Origin: Loxodes magnus | Taxonomy: Eukaryota; Ciliophora; Karyorelictea; Loxodida; Loxodidae | Assembly: GCA_946699065.1 (NCBI GenBank) | Contig: CAMPDV010001443.1 | Span: 1-64,000 of the forward strand | DNA length: 64,000 nucleotides | Reading direction: 5' to 3' | Shown: positions 1 through 13,601 of the stretch, one piece after another | Layout: every line of letters begins with the position of its first letter | Position numbering within the stretch: position 1 is the stretch's first letter | Made by a program: the position numbers and the translations under genes | The notes under the pieces: generated by a model | What the model saw: the letters and a program-made list of their open reading frames with translations, nothing else | Databases searched by the model: none | Told to the model about the DNA's origin: nothing

Positions 1-1724
1 GTCTAATCTACACTTCCCGATACGATGAACTCTGAATCACTGGATATAACCACAGCATATACATAATGTTTGTGACAACTCATGGTCTTACAGGTACCTG
101 TCTTGACGTCCCATAGTCTCACCGTCTAATCTACACTTCCCGATACGATGAACTATGAATCACTGGATATAGCCACAGATAATACACAACTAGTGTGACC
201 ACTCATGGTCTTACAGGTACCTGTCTTGACGTCCCATAGTCTCACCGTCTTATCTCTACTTCCCGATACGATGAACTCTGAATCACTGGATATAGCCACA
301 GATAATACACAACTAGTGTGACCACTCATGGTCTTACAGGTACCTGTCTTGACGTCCCATAGTCTCACCGTCTAATCTGCACTTCCCGATACGATGAACT
401 CGGAAACACTGGATATAGCCACAGCATATACATAACTAGTGTGACCACTCATGGTCTTACAGGTACCTGTCTTGACGTTCCATAGTCTCACCGTCTAATC
501 ATAACTTCCCGATACGATGAACTCTGAATCACTGGATATAGCCACAGATAATACATAATGTGTGTGACCACTCATGGTCTTACAGGTACCTGTCTTGAAG
601 TTCAATAGTCTCACCGTCTAATCATTACTTCACGATACGATGAACTCTGAATCACTGGATATAGCCACAGATAATACATAATGTGTGTGACCACTCATGG
701 TCTTACAGGTACCTGTCTTGACGTCCCATAGTCTCACCGTATAATCTTAACTTCCCGATACGATGAACTCTGAATCACTGGATATAGCCACAGATAATAC
801 ATAATGTGTGTGACCACTCATGGTCTTACAGGTACCTGTCTTGAAGTTCAATAGTCTCACCGTCTAATCTACACTTCCCGATACGATGAACTCTGAATCA
901 CTGGATATAGCCTCAGATAATACATAATGTGTGTGACCACTCATGGTCTTACAGGTACCTGTCTTGACGTCCCATAGTCTCACCGTCTAATCTACACTTC
1001 CCGATACGATGAACTCTGAATCACTGGATATAGCCACAGCATATACAGAACTAGTGTGAACACTCATGGTCTTACAGGTACCTGTCTTGACGTCCCATAG
1101 TCTCACCGTATTATCTACACTTCCCGATACGATGAACTCTGAATCACTGGATATAGCCACAGCATATACAGAACTAGTGTGAACACTCATGGTCTTACAG
1201 GTACCTGTCTTGACGTTCCATAGTCTCACCGTATAATCTTAACTTCCCGATACGATGAACTCTGAATCACTGGATATAGCCACAGATAATACATAATGTG
1301 TGTGACCACTCATGGTCTTACAGGTACCTGTCTTGAAGTTCAATAGTCTCACCGTCTAATCATTACTTCCCGATACGATGAACTCTGAATCACTGGATAT
1401 AGCCACAGATAATACATAATGTGTGTGACCACTCATGGTCTTACAGGTACCTGTCTTGACGTCCCATAGTCTCACCGTCTAATCTACACTTCCCGATACT
1501 ATGAACTCTGAATCACTGGATATAGCCACAGCATATACATAACTAGTGTGACCACTCATGGTCTTACAGGTACCTGTCTTGAAATCCCATAGTCTCACCG
1601 TCTAATCTACACTTCCCGATACGATGAACTCTGAATCACTGGATATAGCCACAGATAATACATAATGTGTGTGACCACTCATGGTCTTACAGGTACCTGT
1701 CTTGACGTCCCATAGTCTCACCGT

Positions 1725-2090
1725 CTAATCTACACTTCCCGATACGATGAACTCTGAATCACTGGATATAGCCACAGATAATACACAACTAGTGTGACCA
1801 CTCATGGTCTTACAGGTACCTGTCTTGACGTCCTTTAGTCTCACCGTCTTATCTCTACTTCCCGATACTATGAACTCTGAATCACTGGATATAGCCACAG
1901 CATATACAGAACTAGTGTGAACACTCATGGTCTTACAGGTACCTGTCTTGACGTCCCATAGTCTCACCGTATTATCTACACTTCCCGATACGATGAACTC
2001 TGAATCACTGGATATAGCCACAGATAATACATAATGTGTGTGACCACTCATGGTCTTACAGGTACCTGTCTTGAAGTTCAATAGTCTCAC
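1725..2090 (-). CDS. Open three-unit WD40 stretch with W5-to-K variant
   Basis: This is part of the array frame, open for three units between two TAG41 codons. From N to C the units are an LLNFK unit with HYV-LSV, a WDVK unit with GH changed to VH and SSV-YAV, and a unit in which the WD tryptophan is lysine (LKDVK) with SCV-LSV. The Lys replaces a tetrad Trp, which would weaken that blade. The first codon is a GTG directly after a stop, so it is not a credible gene start. It is unlikely to be a separate gene. Confidence 0.3.
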   Translation of the reverse strand: MRLLNFKTGTCKTMSGHTHYVLSVAISSDSEFIVSGSVDNTVRLWDVKTGTCKTMSVHTSSVYAVAISSDSEFIVSGSRDKTVRLKDVKTGTCKTMSGHTSCVLSVAISSDSEFIVSGSVD

Positions 2091-2831
2091 CGTCTAATCA
2101 TTACTTCACGATACGATGAACTCTGAATCACTGGATATAGCCACAGATAATACATAATGTGTGTGACCACTCATGGTCTTACAGGTACCTGTCTTGACGT
2201 CCCATAGTCTCACCGTTTTATCATTACTTCCCAATACGATGAACTCTGAATCACTGGATATAGCCACAGATAATACATAATGTGTGTGACCACTCATGGT
2301 CTTACAGGTACCTGTCTTGACGTCCCATAGTCTCACCGTATAATCTTAACTTCCCGATACGATGAACTCTGAATCACTGGATATAGCCACAGCATATACA
2401 GAACTAGTGTGAACACTCATGGTCTTACAGGTACCTGTCTTGACGTCCCATAGTCTCACCGTCTAATCTACACTTCCCGATACGATGAACTATGAATCAC
2501 TGGATATGGCCTCAGATAATACATAATGTGTGTGACCACTCATGGTCTTACAGGTACCTGTCTTGACGTCCCATAGTCTCACCGTCTAATCTACACTTCC
2601 CGATACGATGAACTCTGAATCACTGGATATAGCCACAGCATATACAGAACTAGTGTGACCACTCATGGTCTTACAGGTACCTGTCTTGACGTCCCATAGT
2701 CTCACCGTCTAATCATTACTTCACGATACGATGAACTCTGAATCACTGGATATAGCCACAGATAATACATAACTAGTGTGACCACTCATGGTCTTACAGG
2801 TACCTGTCTTGACGTCCCATAGTCTCACCGT

Positions 2832-3320
2832 CTAATCTACACTTCCCGATACGATGAACTCTGAATCACTGGATATAGCCACAGATAATACATAATGTGT
2901 GTGACCACTCATGGTCTTACAGGTACCTGTCTTGACGTCCCATAGTCTCACCGTCTTATCTCTACTTCCCGATACGATGAACTCTGAATCACTGGATATA
3001 ACCACAGCATATACATAATGTGTGTGACCACTCATGGTCTTACAGGTACCTGTCTTGACGTCCCATAGTCTCACCGTATAATCATAACTTCCCGATACGA
3101 TGAACTCTGAATCACTGGATATAGCCACAGCATATACATAATGTGTGTGACCACTCATGGTCTTACAGGTACCTGTCTTGAAGTTCAATAGTCTCACCGT
3201 TTTATCATTACTTCCCGATACGATGAACTCTGAATCACTGGATATAGCCACAGATAATACATAATGTGTGTGACCACTCATGGTCTTACAGGTACCTGTC
3301 TTGACGTCCCATAGGATCAC
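2832..3320 (-). CDS. Open four-unit WD40 stretch, joint longest in window
   Basis: At 162 codons this equals the longest open run in the window. It has four consecutive WD40 units, still short of the seven blades of a usual propeller. The first unit carries Ile instead of Arg at position 3 (ILWDVK), which I noticed nowhere else in the array. The second is an LLNFK unit, the third and fourth are WDVK units. Codons 39/41 run N/K, Y/Y, R/K and then V before TAG. It is bounded by TAG41 at both ends and has no ATG start. I treat it as a fragment of the array frame. Confidence 0.3.
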   Translation of the reverse strand: MILWDVKTGTCKTMSGHTHYVLSVAISSDSEFIVSGSNDKTVRLLNFKTGTCKTMSGHTHYVYAVAISSDSEFIVSGSYDYTVRLWDVKTGTCKTMSGHTHYVYAVVISSDSEFIVSGSRDKTVRLWDVKTGTCKTMSGHTHYVLSVAISSDSEFIVSGSVD

Positions 3321-5810
3321 CGTCTAATCTACACTTCCCGATACGATGAACTATGAATCACTGGATATAGCCACAGATAATACACAACTAGTGTGACCAC
3401 TCATGGTCTTACAGGTACCTGTCTTGACGTCCCATAGTCTCACCGTCTTATCTCTACTTCCCGATACGATGAACTATGAATCACTGGATATATCCACAGA
3501 TAATACATAATGTGTGTGACCACTCATGGTCTTAAAGGTACCTGTCTTGACGTCCCATAGTCTCACCGTATTATCTCCACTTCCCGATACGATGAACTCT
3601 GAATCACTGGATATAGCCTCAGATAATACATAATGTTTGTGACCACTCATGGTCTTACAGGTACCTGTCTTGACGTCCCATAGTCTCACCGTCTAATCTA
3701 CACTTCCCGATACGATGAACTCTGAATCACTGGATATAGCCACAGATAATACATAATGTGTGTGACCACTCATGGTCTTACAGGTACCTGTCTTGACGTC
3801 CCATAGTCTCACCGTTTTATCATTACTTCCCAATACGATGAACTCTGAATCACTGGATATAACCACAGCATATACATAATGTGTGTGACCACTCATGGTC
3901 TTACAGGTACCTGTCTTGACGTCCCATAGTCTCACCGTCTAATCTACACTTCCCGATACGATGAACTCTGAATCACTGGATATAGCCACAGATAATACAT
4001 AATGTGTGTGACCACTCATGGTCTTACAGGTACCTGTCTTGACGTCCCATAGTCTCACCGTATAATCTTAACTTCCCGATACGATGAACTCTGAATCACT
4101 GGATATAGCCACAGATAATACATAATGTGTGTGACCACTCATGGTCTTACAGGTACCTGTCTTGACGTCCCATAGTCTCACCGTCTTATCTCTACTTCCC
4201 GATACGATGAACTCTTAATCACTGGATATAACCACAGCATATACATAATGTGTGTGACCACTCATGGTCTTACAGGTACCTGTCTTGACGTCCCATAGTC
4301 TCACCGTCTAATCATTACTTCACGATACGATGAACTCTGAATCACTGGATATAGCCACAGCATATACATAACTAGTGTGACCACTCATGGTCTTACAGGT
4401 ACCTGTCTTGACGTTCCATAGTCTCACCGTCTAATCATAACTTCCCGATACGATGAACTCTGAATCACTGGATATAGCCACAGATAATACATAATGTGTG
4501 TGACCATTCATGGTCTTACAGGTACCTGTCTTGACGTTCCATAGTCTCACCGTCTTATCTCTACTTCCCGATACTATGAACTCTGAATCACTGGATATAG
4601 CCACAGCATATACAGAACTAGTGTGAACACTCATGGTCTTACAGGTACCTGTCTTGACGTTCCATAGTCTCACCGTATAATCTTAACTTCCCGATACGAT
4701 GAACTCTGAATCACTGGATATAGCCACAGATAATACATAATGTGTGTGACCACTCATGGTCTTACAGGTACCTGTCTTGAAGTTCAATAGTCTCACCTTC
4801 TAATCATTACTTCACGATACGATGAACTCTGAATCACTGGATATAGCCACAGATAATACATAATGTGTGTGACCACTCATGGTCTTACAGGTACCTGTCT
4901 TGACGTCCCATAGTCTCACCGTCTAATCTACACTTCCCGATACGATGAACTCTGAATCACTGGATATAGCCACAGATAATACATAATGTGTGTGACCACT
5001 CATGGTCTTACAGGTACCTGTCTTGACGTCCCATAGTCTCACCGTATAATCTTAACTTCCCGATACGATGAACTCTGAATCACTGGATATAGCCACAGAT
5101 AATACATAATGTGTGTGACCACTCATGGTCTTACAGGTACCTGTCTTGACGTCCCATAGTCTCACCGTCTAATCTACACTTCCCGATACGATGAACTCTG
5201 AATCACTGGATATGGCCTCAGATAATACATAATGTGTGTGACCACTCATGGTCTTACAGGTACCTGTCTTGACGTCCCATAGTCTCACCGTATAATCTTA
5301 ACTTCCCGATACGATGAACTCTGAATCACTGGATATAGCCACAGATAATACATAATGTGTGTGACCACTCATGGTCTTACAGGTACCTGTCTTGACGTCC
5401 CATAGTCTCACCGTCTAATCATTACTTCACGATACGATGAACTCTGAATCACTGGATATAGCCACAGCATATACAGAACTAGTGTGAACACTCATGGTCT
5501 TACAGGTACCTGTCTTGACGTCCCATAGTCTCACCGTCTAATCTACACTTCCCGATACGATGAACTCTGAATCACTGGATATAACCACAGCATATACATA
5601 ATGTGTGTGACCACTCATGGTCTTACAGGTACCTGTCTTGACGTCCCATAGTCTCACCGTCTAATCTACACTTCCCGATACGATGAACTCTGAATCACTG
5701 GATATAACCACAGATAATACATAATGTGTGTGACCACTCATGGTCTTACAGGTACCTGTCTTGACGTCCCATAGTCTCACCGTCTAATCTACACTTCCCG
5801 ATACGATGAA

Positions 5811-6149
5811 CTATGAATCACTGGATATAGCCACAGATAATACATAACTAGTGTGACCACTCATGGTCTTACAGGTACCTGTCTTGACGTCCCATAGTCT
5901 CACCGTATAATCTCTACTTCCCGATACGATGAACTCTGAATCACTGGATATAGCCACAGCATATACATAATGTGTGTGACCACTAATGGTCTTACAGGTA
6001 CCTGTCTTGACGTCCCATAGTCTCACCGTTTTATCATTACTTCCCAATACGATGAACTCTGAATCACTGGATATAGCCACAGATAATACACAACTAGTGT
6101 GACCACTCATGGTCTTACAGGTACCTGTCTTGACGTTCCATAGTCTCAC
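5811..6149 (-). CDS. Open three-unit WD40 stretch ending at a TAG in the SDS-E turn
   Basis: This holds three WD40 units: WNVK with SCV-LSV and an LGS variant of the SGS core, WDVK with HYV-YAV and Ile for Met at position 15, and WDVK with SYV-LSV. The frame closes at codon 32, where GAG (Glu) is TAG. The start is a GTG following TAG41. It is a piece of the array frame, not an independent gene. Confidence 0.28.
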   Translation of the reverse strand: MRLWNVKTGTCKTMSGHTSCVLSVAISSDSEFIVLGSNDKTVRLWDVKTGTCKTISGHTHYVYAVAISSDSEFIVSGSRDYTVRLWDVKTGTCKTMSGHTSYVLSVAISSDS

Positions 6150-8249
6150 CGTCTAATCTACACTTCCCGATACGATGAACTCTGAATCACTGGATATAGC
6201 CACAGCATATACAGAACTAGTGTGACCACTCATGGTCTTACAGGTACCTGTCTTGACGTCCCATAGTCTCACCGTATTATCTCCACTTCCCGATACGATG
6301 AACTCTGAATCACTGGATATAGCCACAGCATATACAGAACTAGTGTGAACACTCATGGTCTTACAGGTACCTGTCTTGACGTCCCATAGTCTCACCGTCT
6401 AATCTACACTTCCCGATACGATGAACTATGAATCACTGGATATGGCCTCAGATAATACATAATGTGTGTGACCACTCATGGTCTTACAGGTACCTGTCTT
6501 GACGTCCCATAGTCTCACCGTCTAATCTACACTTCCCGATACGATGAACTCTGAATCACTGGATATAGCCACAGCATATACAGAACTAGTGTGACCACTC
6601 ATGGTCTTACAGGTACCTGTCTTGACGTCCCATAGTCTCACCGTCTAATCATTACTTCACGATACGATGAACTCTGAATCACTGGATATAGCCACAGCAT
6701 ATACAGAACTAGTGTGAACACTCATGGTCTTACAGGTACCTGTCTTGACGTCCCATAGTCTCACCGTATAATCTCTACTTCCCGATACGATGAACTCTGA
6801 ATCACTGGATATAGCCTCAGATAATACATAATGTTTGTGACCACTCATGGTCTTACAGGTACCTGTCTTGACGTCCCATAGTCTCACCGTCTAATCTACA
6901 CTTCCCGATACGATGAACTATGAATCACTGGATATAGCCTCAGATAATACATAATGTGTGTGACCACTCATGGTCTTACAGGTACCTGTCTTGACGTCCC
7001 ATAGTCTCACCGTATTATCTACACTTCCCGATACGATGAACTCTGAATCACTGGATATAGCCTCAGATAATACATAATGTGTGTGACCACTCATGATCTT
7101 ACAGGTACCTGTCTTGACGTCCCATAGTCTCACCGTCTAATCTACACTTCCCGATACTATGAACTCTGAATCACTGGATATAGCCACAGCATATACATAA
7201 TGTGTGTGACCACTCATGGTCTTACAGGTACCTGTCTTGACGTCCCATAGTCTCACCGTCTAATCTACACTTCCCGATACGATGAACTCTGAATCACTGG
7301 ATATAGCCACAGCATATACAGAACTAGTGTGAACACTCATGGTCTTACAGGTACCTGTCTTGACGTCCCATAGTCTCACCGTCTTATCTCTACTTCCCGA
7401 TACGATGAACTATGAATCACTGGATATATCCACAGATAATACATAATGTGTGTGACCACTCATGGTCTTACAGGTACCTGTCTTGACGTCCCATAGTCTC
7501 ACCGTTTTATCATTACTTCACGATACGATGAACTCTGAATCACTGGATATAGCCACAGATAATACATAATGTGTGTGACCACTCATGGTCTTACAGGTAC
7601 CTGTCTTGACGTTCCATAGTCTCACCGTATTATCTCCACTTCCCGATACTATGAACTCTGAATCACTGGATATATACACAGATAATACATAATGTGTGTG
7701 ACCACTCATGGTCTTACAGGTACCTGTCTTGAAGTTCAATAGTCTCACCGTCTTATCTCTACTTCCCGATACGATGAACTCTTAATCACTGGATATAACC
7801 ACAGCATATACATAATGTGTGTGACCACTCATGGTCTTACAGGTACCTGTCTTGAAGTTCAATAGTCTCACCGTCTAATCATTACTTCACGATACGATGA
7901 ACTCTGAATCACTGGATATAGCCACAGATAATACATAATGTGTGTGACCACTCATGGTCTTACAGGTACCTGTCTTGACGTCCCATAGTCTCACCGTCTA
8001 ATCATTACTTCACGATACGATGAACTCTGAATCACTGGATATAGCCACAGCATATACATAACTAGTGTGACCACTCATGGTCTTACAGGTACCTGTCTTG
8101 AAATCCCATAGTCTCACCGTCTAATCTACACTTCCCGATACGATGAACTCTGAATCACTGGATATAGCCACAGATAATACACAACTAGTGTGAACACTCA
8201 TGGTCTTACAGGTACCTGTCTTGACGTCCCATAGTCTCACCGTATAATC

Positions 8250-8609
8250 TTAACTTCCCGATACGATGAACTCTGAATCACTGGATATAGCCACAGCATA
8301 TACATAATGTGTGTGACCACTCATGGTCTTACAGGTACCTGTCTTGAAGTTCAATAGTCTCACCGTTTTATCATTACTTCCCAATACGATGAACTCTGAA
8401 TCACTGGATATAGCCACAGATAATACATAATGTGTGTGACCACTCATGGTCTTACAGGTACCTGTCTTGAAGTTCAATAGTCTCACCGTTTTATCATTAC
8501 TTCCCAATACGATGAACTCTGAATCACTGGATATAGCCACAGATAATACATAATGTGTGTGACCACTCATGGTCTTACAGGTACCTGTCTTGACGTCCCA
8601 TAGTCTCAC
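8250..8609 (-). CDS. Open three-unit WD40 stretch with paired LLNFK units
   Basis: Three units read WDVK, LLNFK, LLNFK, all with HYV. The first two carry the LGS core variant with N39/K41. The stretch stops at TAA39 of the third unit. A copy with the same protein sequence lies 6,642 bp to the right at 14892-15251, inside the large segmental duplication. The LLNFK units lack the tetrad Trp (TGG to TTG). It is a fragment of the array frame. Confidence 0.28.
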   Translation of the reverse strand: MRLWDVKTGTCKTMSGHTHYVLSVAISSDSEFIVLGSNDKTVRLLNFKTGTCKTMSGHTHYVLSVAISSDSEFIVLGSNDKTVRLLNFKTGTCKTMSGHTHYVYAVAISSDSEFIVSGS

Positions 8610-9719
8610 CGTCTAATCTACACTTCCCGATACGATGAACTCTGAATCACTGGATATAGCCACAGCATATACAGAACTAGTGTGAACACTCATGGTCTTA
8701 CAGGTACCTGTCTTGACGTCCCATAGTCTCACCGTATTATCTCCACTTCCCGATACTATGAACTCTGAATCACTGGATATATCCACAGATAATACATAAT
8801 GTGTGTGACCACTCATGGTCTTACAGGTACCTGTCTTGACGTTCCATAGTCTCACCGTATAATCTTAACTTCCCGATACGATGAACTCTGAATCACTGGA
8901 TATAGCCACAGATAATACATAATGTGTGTGACCACTCATGGTCTTACAGGTACCTGTCTTGACGTCCCATAGTCTCACCGTCTAATCTACACTTCCCGAT
9001 ACGATGAACTCTGAATCACTGGATATAGCCACAGATAATACATAATGTGTGTGACCACTCATGGTCTTACAGGTACCTGTCTTGACGTCCCATAGTCTCA
9101 CCGTCTAATCATTACTTCACGATACGATGAACTCTGAATCACTGGATATAGCCACAGCATATACATAACTAGTGTGACCACTCATGGTCTTACAGGTACC
9201 TGTCTTGAAATCCCATAGTCTCACCGTCTAATCTACACTTCCCGATACGATGAACTCTGAATCACTGGATATAGCCACAGATAATACACAACTAGTGTGA
9301 CCACTCATGGTCTTACAGGTACCTGTCTTGACGTCCCATAGTCTCACCGTCTAATCTACACTTCCCGATACTATAAACTCTGAATCACTGGATATAGCCA
9401 CAGCATATACAGAACTAGTGTGAACACTCATGGTCTTACAGGTACCTGTCTTGACGTCCCATAGTCTCACCGTATAATCTTAACTTCCCGATACGATGAA
9501 CTCTGAATCACTGGATATAGCCACAGCATATACATAATGTGTGTGACCACTCATGGTCTTACAGGTACCTGTCTTGAAGTTCAATAGTCTCACCGTTTTA
9601 TCATTACTTCCCGATACGATGAACTCTGAATCACTGGATATAGCCACAGATAATACATAATGTGTGTGACCACTCATGGTCTTACAGGTACCTGTCTTGA
9701 CGTCCCATAGTCTCACCGT

Positions 9720-11660
9720 CTAATCTACACTTCCCGATACGATGAACTCTGAATCACTGGATATAGCCACAGCATATACAGAACTAGTGTGAACACTCAT
9801 GGTCTTACAGGTACCTGTCTTGACGTCCCATAGTCTCACCGTATTATCTCCACTTCCCGATACTATGAACTCTGAATCACTGGATATATCCACAGATAAT
9901 ACATAATGTGTGTGACCACTCATGGTCTTACAGGTACCTGTCTTGACGTCCCATAGTCTCACCGTCTAATCTACACTTCCCGATACGATGAACTCTGAAT
10001 CACTGGATATAGCCTCAGATAATACATAATGTGTGTGACCACTCATGGTCTTACAGGTACCTGTCTTGACGTCCCATAGTCTCACCGTCTAATCTACACT
10101 TCCCGATACGATGAACTCTGAATCACTGGATATAGCCACAGCATATACAGAACTAGTGTGAACACTCATGGTCTTACAGGTACCTGTCTTGACGTCCCAT
10201 AGTCTCACCGTCTAATCTACACTTCCCGATACTATGAACTCTGAATCACTGGATATAGCCACAGCATATACAGAACTAGTGTGAACACTCATGGTCTTAC
10301 AGGTACCTGTCTTGACGTTCCATAGTCTCACCGTATAATCTTAACTTCCCGATACGATGAACTCTGAATCACTGGATATAGCCACAGATAATACATAATG
10401 TGTGTGACCACTCATGGTCTTACAGGTACCTGTCTTGAAGTTCAATAGTCTCACCGTCTAATCATTACTTCACGATACGATGAACTCTGAATCACTGGAT
10501 ATAGCCACAGATAATACATAATGTGTGTGACCACTCATGGTCTTACAGGTACCTGTCTTGACGTCCCATAGTCTCACCGTCTAATCATTACTTCACGATA
10601 CGATGAACTCTGAATCACTGGATATAGCCACAGATAATACATAATGTGTGTGACCACTCATGGTCTTACAGGTACCTGTCTTGACGTCCCATAGTCTCAC
10701 CGTCTAATCTACACTTCCCGATACGATGAACTCTGAATCACTGGATATAGCCACAGCATATACAGAACTAGTGTGAACACTCATGGTCTTACAGGTACCT
10801 GTCTTGACGTCCCATAGTCTCACCGTATTATCTCCACTTCCCGATACTATGAACTCTGAATCACTGGATATATCCACAGATAATACATAATGTGTGTGAC
10901 CACTCATGGTCTTACAGGTACCTGTCTTGACGTCCCATAGTCTCACCGTCTAATCTACACTTCCCGATACGATGAACTCTGAATCACTGGATATAGCCTC
11001 AGATAATACATAATGTGTGTGACCACTCATGGTCTTACAGGTACCTGTCTTGACGTCCCATAGTCTCACCGTCTAATCTACACTTCCCGATACGATGAAC
11101 TCTGAATCACTGGATATAGCCACAGCATATACAGAACTAGTGTGAACACTCATGGTCTTACAGGTACCTGTCTTGACGTCCCATAGTCTCACCGTCTAAT
11201 CTACACTTCCCGATACTATGAACTCTGAATCACTGGATATAGCCACAGCATATACAGAACTAGTGTGAACACTCATGGTCTTACAGGTACCTGTCTTGAC
11301 GTTCCATAGTCTCACCGTATAATCTTAACTTCCCGATACGATGAACTCTGAATCACTGGATATAGCCACAGATAATACATAATGTGTGTGACCACTCATG
11401 GTCTTACAGGTACCTGTCTTGAAGTTCAATAGTCTCACCGTCTAATCATTACTTCACGATACGATGAACTCTGAATCACTGGATATAGCCACAGATAATA
11501 CATAATGTGTGTGACCACTCATGGTCTTACAGGTACCTGTCTTGACGTCCCATAGTCTCACCGTCTAATCATTACTTCACGATACGATGAACTCTGAATC
11601 ACTGGATATAGCCACAGATAATACATAATGTGTGTGACCACTCATGGTCTTACAGGTACC
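9720..11660 (-). repeat. 8-unit (984-bp) tandem duplication
   Basis: The eight units at about 9,720-10,690 are repeated at about 10,704-11,660, with the same order of variants (VH/SSV, LSE, TAG and TGA units). They differ at the last unit (WDVK against WDFK). The right segmental copy at 16.4-17.3 kb has only one such block, so this is either a later gain here or a loss there. Confidence 0.8.
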
Positions 11661-13601
11661 TGTCTTGAAATCCCATAGTCTCACCGTCTAATCTACACTT
11701 CCCGATACGATGAACTCTGAATCACTGGATATAGCCACAGATAATACACAACTAGTGTGACCACTCATGGTCTTACAGGTACCTGTCTTGACGTCCCATA
11801 GTCTCACCGTATTATCTGCACTTCCCGATACGATGAACTCTGAATCACTGGATATAGCCACAGATAATACACAACTAGTGTGACCACTCATGGTCTTACA
11901 GGTACCTGTCTTGACGTCCCATAGTCTCACCGTCTAATCTACACTTCCCGATACGATGAACTCTGAATCACTGGATATAGCCACAGCATATACATAATGT
12001 GTGTGACCACTCATGGTCTTACAGGTACCTGTCTTGACGTCCCATAGTCTCACCGTCTTATCTCTACTTCCCGATACGATGAACTCTTAATCACTGGATA
12101 TAACCACAGCATATACATAATGTGTGTGACCACTCATGGTCTTACAGGTACCTGTCTTGACGTCCCATAGTCTCACCGTCTAATCTACACTTCCCGATAC
12201 GATGAACTCTGAATCACTGGATATAGCCACAGCATATACAGAACTAGTGTGACCACTCATGGTCTTACAGGTACCTGTCTTGACGTTCCATAGTCTCACC
12301 GTCTAATCATAACTTCCCGATACGATGAACTCTGAATCACTGGATATAGCCACAGATAATACATAATGTGTGTGACCACTCATGGTCTTACAGGTACCTG
12401 TCTTGAAATCCCATAGTCTCACCGTATAATCTTAACTTCCCGATACGATGAACTCTGAATCACTGGATATAGCCACAGAATATACATAACTAGTGTGACC
12501 ACTCATGGTCTTACAGGTACCTGTCTTGAAATCCCATAGTCTCACCGTCTAATCTACACTTCCCGATACGATGAACTCTGAATCACTGGATATAGCCACA
12601 GATAATACACAACTAGTGTGACCACTCATGGTCTTACAGGTACCTGTCTTGACGTTCCATAGTCTCACCGTATAATCTTAACTTCCCGATACGATGAACT
12701 CTGAATCACTGGATATAGCCACAGATAATACATAATGTGTGTGACCACTCATGGTCTTACAGGTACCTGTCTTGAAGTTCAATAGTCTCACCGTCTAATC
12801 ATTACTTCACGATACGATGAACTCTGAATCACTGGATATAGCCACAGATAATACTTAATGTGTGTGACCACTCATGGTCTTACAGGTACCTGTCTTGACG
12901 TCCCATAGTCTCACCGTCTAATCATTACTTCACGATACGATGAACTCTGAATCACTGGATATATCCACAGATAATACATAATGTGTGTGACCACTCATGG
13001 TCTTACAGGTACCTGTCTTGAAATCCCATAGTCTCACCGTCTAATCTACACTTCCCGATACGATGAACTCTGAATCACTGGATATAGCCACAGATAATAC
13101 ACAACTAGTGTGACCACTCATGGTCTTACAGGTACCTGTCTTGACGTCCCATAGTCTCACCGTCTAATCTACACTTCCCGATACTATGAACTATGAATCA
13201 CTGGATATGGCCTCAGATAATACATAATGTGTGTGACCACTCATGGTCTTACAGGTACCTGTCTTGACGTCCCATAGTCTCACCGTCTAATCTACACTTC
13301 CCGATACGATGAACTCTGAATCACTGGATATAGCCACAGATAATACACAACTAGTGTGACCACTCATGGTCTTACAGGTACCTGTCTTGACGTCCCATAG
13401 TCTCACCGTCTTATCTCTACTTCCCGATACTATGAACTATGAATCACTGGATATGGCCTCAGATAATACATAATGTGTGTGACCACTCATGGTCTTACAG
13501 GTACCTGTCTTGACGTCCCATAGTCTCACCGTCTAATCTACACTTCCCGATACGATGAACTCTGAATCACTGGATATAGCCACAGATAATACACAACTAG
13601 T

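Larger units (their letters stand above)
6960..13280 (-). repeat. Segmental duplication, left copy (~51 units)
   Basis: By eye this matches 13,602-18,938. The offset is 6,642 bp (54 units) in the left part and 5,658 bp (46 units) in the right part. The 984-bp difference is an extra 8-unit tandem copy present only here (9.7-11.7 kb). Marker variants, such as a TGT/ATC change near 7,091 and 13,733 and a TAA31 unit near 12,086 and 17,744, line up at the stated offsets. One unit near 7,260-7,380 does not match its counterpart near 13,902-14,022. Confidence 0.8.
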
